Source of the DNA: Parapusillimonas sp013416435
GTDB taxonomy: Bacteria > Pseudomonadota > Gammaproteobacteria > Burkholderiales > Burkholderiaceae_B
DNA length: 64,000 nt
Assembly: GCF_052180245.1 (NCBI RefSeq)
Contig: NZ_CP197474.1
Span: 2,976,001-3,040,000, forward strand
Reading direction: 5' to 3'
Position numbers and translations under genes: made by a program. How positions within the stretch are numbered: position 1 is the first letter of the stretch; each line of letters opens with the position of its first letter. Of the stretch, positions 61,690 to 64,000 are shown piece by piece. The notes under the pieces were generated by a model that was not told the DNA's origin, ran no database searches, and saw only the letters and a program-made list of their open reading frames with translations.

Positions 61690-62409
61690 TTGAAACCAAC
61701 CGGAACACTACATTTGATCCCCGTCGGCCTGGGCGACGCGCCGCCTGCCTCATGGCTGCCGTCCGACGTGCGGGAACTGGCGGGGCGCATTCCGACCTAC
61801 ATCGCCGAGAACGCAAAGACGGCGCGCGCCTTCTTGAAACTGGTGGGCACGCTGCGCCCCATACAGGAAATCACCATCCATACGCTGGATGCCAAGACTG
61901 ACGCCAAGCAAATGCGTGCCTGGCTGCAGCCCCTGCTTTCCGGCGGCGACATCGGATTGGTTTCCGAGGCCGGGTGCCCCGCCGTTGCCGACCCTGGCGC
62001 CCGTGTCGTCGCCGAAGCGCACGACATGGGCCTGCGGGTTGCGCCCTGGGTAGGCCCGTCCTCCATACTCCTCAGCCTCATGGCCAGCGGCCTGGACGGC
62101 CAACGATTCGCCTTCCATGGCTATGCGCCGGTCAATGCATCGGAACGGTCCGCCCAGATCAAGTCCTGGGAGGCCTTGTCGCTCAAACATCAGCAAACGC
62201 AGATCCTGATCGAAACCCCTTATCGCAACGACGCCATGTTCCAGGCGCTGCTGCAATCGCTGAAGGGCAATACGCGGCTTTGCGTCGCACGCGCGCTCAC
62301 CACACCCGACGAATGGATTGCCAGCCACGCCGTCAGCCGATGGAAAACCCTGCCGGCGCCCGACCTGTCGAAGAAGCCGGCCATTTTCCTGTTCCTTGCG
62401 AGCCGCTAG
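61690..62409 (+). CDS. RsmI-like SAM-dependent methyltransferase (tetrapyrrole methylase fold)
   Basis: 239 residues from a TTG at 61690. Motifs: LHLIPVGLGD, YIAENAKTARAFLK, IGLVSEAGCPAVADPGA and WVGPSSILLSLMASGLDGQRFAFHGY (in parts), the pattern of RsmI (16S rRNA 2'-O-methylation of C1402). It is shorter than RsmI (about 286) and lies after maf; many betaproteobacteria have this as a second paralogue. Target not known. 34 bp after maf, probably co-transcribed. Confidence 0.88.
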   Translation: MKPTGTLHLIPVGLGDAPPASWLPSDVRELAGRIPTYIAENAKTARAFLKLVGTLRPIQEITIHTLDAKTDAKQMRAWLQPLLSGGDIGLVSEAGCPAVADPGARVVAEAHDMGLRVAPWVGPSSILLSLMASGLDGQRFAFHGYAPVNASERSAQIKSWEALSLKHQQTQILIETPYRNDAMFQALLQSLKGNTRLCVARALTTPDEWIASHAVSRWKTLPAPDLSKKPAIFLFLASR

Positions 62410-62412
62410 GGC

Positions 62413-63276
62413 ATGAACACGGCAACCGTTGAACAACGGGAGAAGAAGCGCGATCGCGGCAGCTTCTTGGCAAGCATGCGCCGCGAGAGGCGGCAGCGCT
62501 CGCCTTTGTCGCCAGGGCTGGCCGCGCTGCTGCTGGCGATGGCCGGCTGCAGCGGCTACGACCCCGGCAAGCTGGACATAGATCGCAGCATACAGGCGAA
62601 AAGCCAGAGCAGCCGGGTGGATTTCATCGTGCTGCACTACACCTCCGCCGACAACGAAACCTCGCTCAGGATCCTTTCCGAGGGCAATGTCAGCAGCCAT
62701 TACCTGATCACCGACCATCCGCGCCCCCGTGTCTACCAGCTCGTCGATGAAAGCCGGCGCGCCTGGCATGCCGGTGCCAGCTCCTGGTACGGCCGCAGCG
62801 GCGTGAACAGCAGTTCGATCGGAGTGGAGGTCGTGAATCCCGGAAAGGCCGATGAGACATGGAGCGCATACTCGTCCAGGCAAATCGCCACCCTTGCCAC
62901 GCTCCTCAGGGATCTCATCAGCCGCCATCAGATCAAGCCCCAGAATATCGTGGGCCATAGCGATATTGCCCCTCAGCGCAAAATCGATCCCGGCCCCTTG
63001 TTTCCCTGGAAAAAGCTCGCCGACGAAGGGATAGGCCGATGGTACGACGAAGCAGCGGCGCAACGGTACGAGCGCGACTTCCAGGCAAATGGCCTGCCGG
63101 ACGCCGCCTGGGTGCAGCAGGAGCTTGGCCGCGTCGGCTACGAGGTGCCGCGCAGCGGCCTGCTGGACCCCGCCACACGCAATGTGATCGCCGCCTTCCA
63201 GATGCGGTATCGCCCCGAGCTTTTCGACGGCATGCCCGACGCCAGAACCCTGGCGATCCTGAAAGCGCTGCCATAG
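62413..63276 (+). CDS. N-acetylmuramoyl-L-alanine amidase, AmiD-like lipoprotein
   Basis: 287 residues. The lipobox LLAMAGC puts lipidation at Cys46, after a long basic N-terminus. The amidase-2 domain has zinc ligands in FIVLHYTSA (His), IVGHSDIAPQRKIDPGP (His and Asp region) and SIGVEVVNPG. A C-terminal peptidoglycan-binding domain (LLDPATRNVIAAFQMRYRPE) follows. It cleaves the amide between muramic acid and L-alanine, recycling wall fragments at the outer membrane. 3 bp after the methyltransferase gene. Confidence 0.92.
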   Translation: MNTATVEQREKKRDRGSFLASMRRERRQRSPLSPGLAALLLAMAGCSGYDPGKLDIDRSIQAKSQSSRVDFIVLHYTSADNETSLRILSEGNVSSHYLITDHPRPRVYQLVDESRRAWHAGASSWYGRSGVNSSSIGVEVVNPGKADETWSAYSSRQIATLATLLRDLISRHQIKPQNIVGHSDIAPQRKIDPGPLFPWKKLADEGIGRWYDEAAAQRYERDFQANGLPDAAWVQQELGRVGYEVPRSGLLDPATRNVIAAFQMRYRPELFDGMPDARTLAILKALP

Positions 63277-63279
63277 GAA

Positions 63280-63399
63280 GGGGTCAGACCCCACATGGGG
63301 TGTGACCCTGATCTTATGCATGCGGGGGTCAGACCCCGCATGGGGTCTGACCCCTTCCTATCAACGCCCGGGGTCAGACCCCGTACGGGGTCTGACCCC
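63280..63399. repeat. Palindrome cluster K: three units at exact 45-bp spacing
   Basis: Units at 63280-63309, 63325-63354 and 63370-63399, with 15-bp spacers. Unit 1 has two mismatches (GTGACCCT end). The msrQ frame reads unit 3 in full and stops at 63361-63363 in the spacer. Convergent junction of the AmiD-like gene and msrQ. Confidence 0.95.
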
Positions 63400-64000
63400 G
63401 AAGAAAAACATCACGCGCAGCAATAGCAGCACAGCCAGGAGCACGCCATACGCGTATGGCTCCGCGAAATCGTTCTTGCCGGCGCGCACCAGCCAGAAAT
63501 GCCAGACGGACAGGGCCGCGATCGCGTACACGCTGCGGTGCAGGCGCTGCCAATAGTGGCCCATCCGGCGTATCCAGCCCCGGGTGGAGGTAATGGCGAG
63601 AGCCAGCATGAGAACGAAGGCGATCGTACCGACCAGGATGAAAGTGCGCTGCACGATGTCTTCCCACATCGAAGCCAGGGACCAGCCTCTTTCCCAGAAT
63701 GCCCAGCCGAGCACATGCAGGACAGTGTAGAAAAAAGCAAACAGGCCCAGCATGCGCCGCACACCGACGAGAGCGGGCTGTCCGAGCAATCTGCGCAGCG
63801 GCGTCACCGCCAGCGTCAGTCCCAAGGCAACTAGGCCCCATATGCCTGTGGAACGGATCAGGAACTCCGGCGGATTGGCACTGAGGCCATCGGTATAAGC
63901 CAGCCACACCCACCGGTAGACGGGATACAAAGCCAGCAGGAACAAGAAAGGCTTGAAGCGCGCGATCTGCTTGGACGACCAGTTGGAGCGAGGCGTGGCT
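63361..64000 (-). CDS. msrQ: Protein-methionine-sulfoxide reductase heme-binding subunit MsrQ, 3' part
   Basis: The 5' end is outside the window; the frame is open to base 64000. It resembles MsrQ/YedZ: QIARFKPFLFLLALYPVYRWVW, GLVALGLTLAVTPLRRLLG, RRMLGLFAFFYTVLHVLGWAFWERG (in parts), HYWQRLHRSVYAIAALSVWHFWL, with several His in helices that bind heme. MsrQ passes electrons to periplasmic MsrP, which repairs oxidised methionines. The last 12 residues (GVRPRTGSDPGR) come from a palindrome unit, directly after the final helix VMFFF. Confidence 0.9.
   Translation of the reverse strand, partial: ATPRSNWSSKQIARFKPFLFLLALYPVYRWVWLAYTDGLSANPPEFLIRSTGIWGLVALGLTLAVTPLRRLLGQPALVGVRRMLGLFAFFYTVLHVLGWAFWERGWSLASMWEDIVQRTFILVGTIAFVLMLALAITSTRGWIRRMGHYWQRLHRSVYAIAALSVWHFWLVRAGKNDFAEPYAYGVLLAVLLLLRVMFFFGVRPRTGSDPGR

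Noticed and set aside
1306..63399. Palindromes as ordinary rho-independent terminators
   Set aside because: No unit is followed by a T-run on either strand, and one convergent gene (NlpC/P60) already has a classical terminator before its cluster.
1..64000. Insertion sequence, prophage or integrative element
   Set aside because: No transposase, integrase, phage or conjugation genes are visible; gene order is conserved housekeeping throughout.

Overview
The window is a high-GC chromosomal segment of a betaproteobacterium, most likely an Alcaligenaceae member (Bordetella, Achromobacter or Pusillimonas-like). The evidence is gene order and protein character: rluD/bamD divergent, odhA-odhB-lpdA, pyrG-kdsA-DUF1330, pepA-holC, rpoE-rseA-rseB-mucD-lepA-lepB-rnc-era-recO, and yceD-rpmF-plsX-fabHDG-acpP-fabF. 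I find 60 protein-coding genes, two of them cut by the window edges (rluD, msrQ). There are no rRNA or tRNA genes, no CRISPR array, and no insertion sequence, prophage or integrase. The content is mainly housekeeping.

Layout. 1-6.6 kb: rluD (partial), bamD, a YoaA-type helicase, tex and a small unknown gene. 6.7-17.5 kb: trpS, zapE, the 2-oxoglutarate dehydrogenase cluster lpdA/odhB/odhA, and divergent maeB. 17.6-26.2 kb: DUF1330, kdsA, pyrG, an aminopeptidase P, a 3-oxoacid CoA-transferase pair, a thioesterase and divergent ETF-quinone oxidoreductase. 26.3-32.7 kb: a drug/metabolite transporter, acs, a UMF1-type MFS protein, a GlcG-family protein, an NlpC/P60 lipoprotein and a DUF2325 protein behind a candidate Fur box. 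32.9-39.6 kb: a CysB-like regulator, a livK-like binding protein with mmsA, a divergent LysR regulator, and an ECF sigma factor with a ferritin-like protein and a cytochrome c. 39.7-43.7 kb: lptF, pepA, holC and a Bax-inhibitor-1 family membrane protein. 43.8-54.3 kb: rarD, a PIN-domain gene, recO, era, rnc, lepB, lepA and the sigma-E envelope-stress operon. 54.4-64 kb: fatty-acid and phospholipid synthesis genes, yceD, maf (yceF), an RsmI-like methyltransferase, an AmiD-like amidase and msrQ.

The dominant non-coding feature is a family of roughly 30 GC-rich palindromes in 11 clusters. A full unit is 30 bp: GGGGTCAGACCCC, a 4-bp palindromic centre (GTAC, GCAT or ATGC), then GGGGTCTGACCCC. Each 13-bp half is itself a quasi-palindrome. 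The clusters occupy all 8 convergent gene junctions, none of the 8 divergent junctions, and only 3 of 43 co-directional junctions, each time behind a gene's 3' end. Paired base changes keep the long hairpin. Five genes read into the repeats and carry repeat-encoded C-terminal tails of the type GVRPRTGSDP. This looks like a genome-wide 3'-end element comparable in role to REP/BIME sequences, and it is the main discovery lead of the window.
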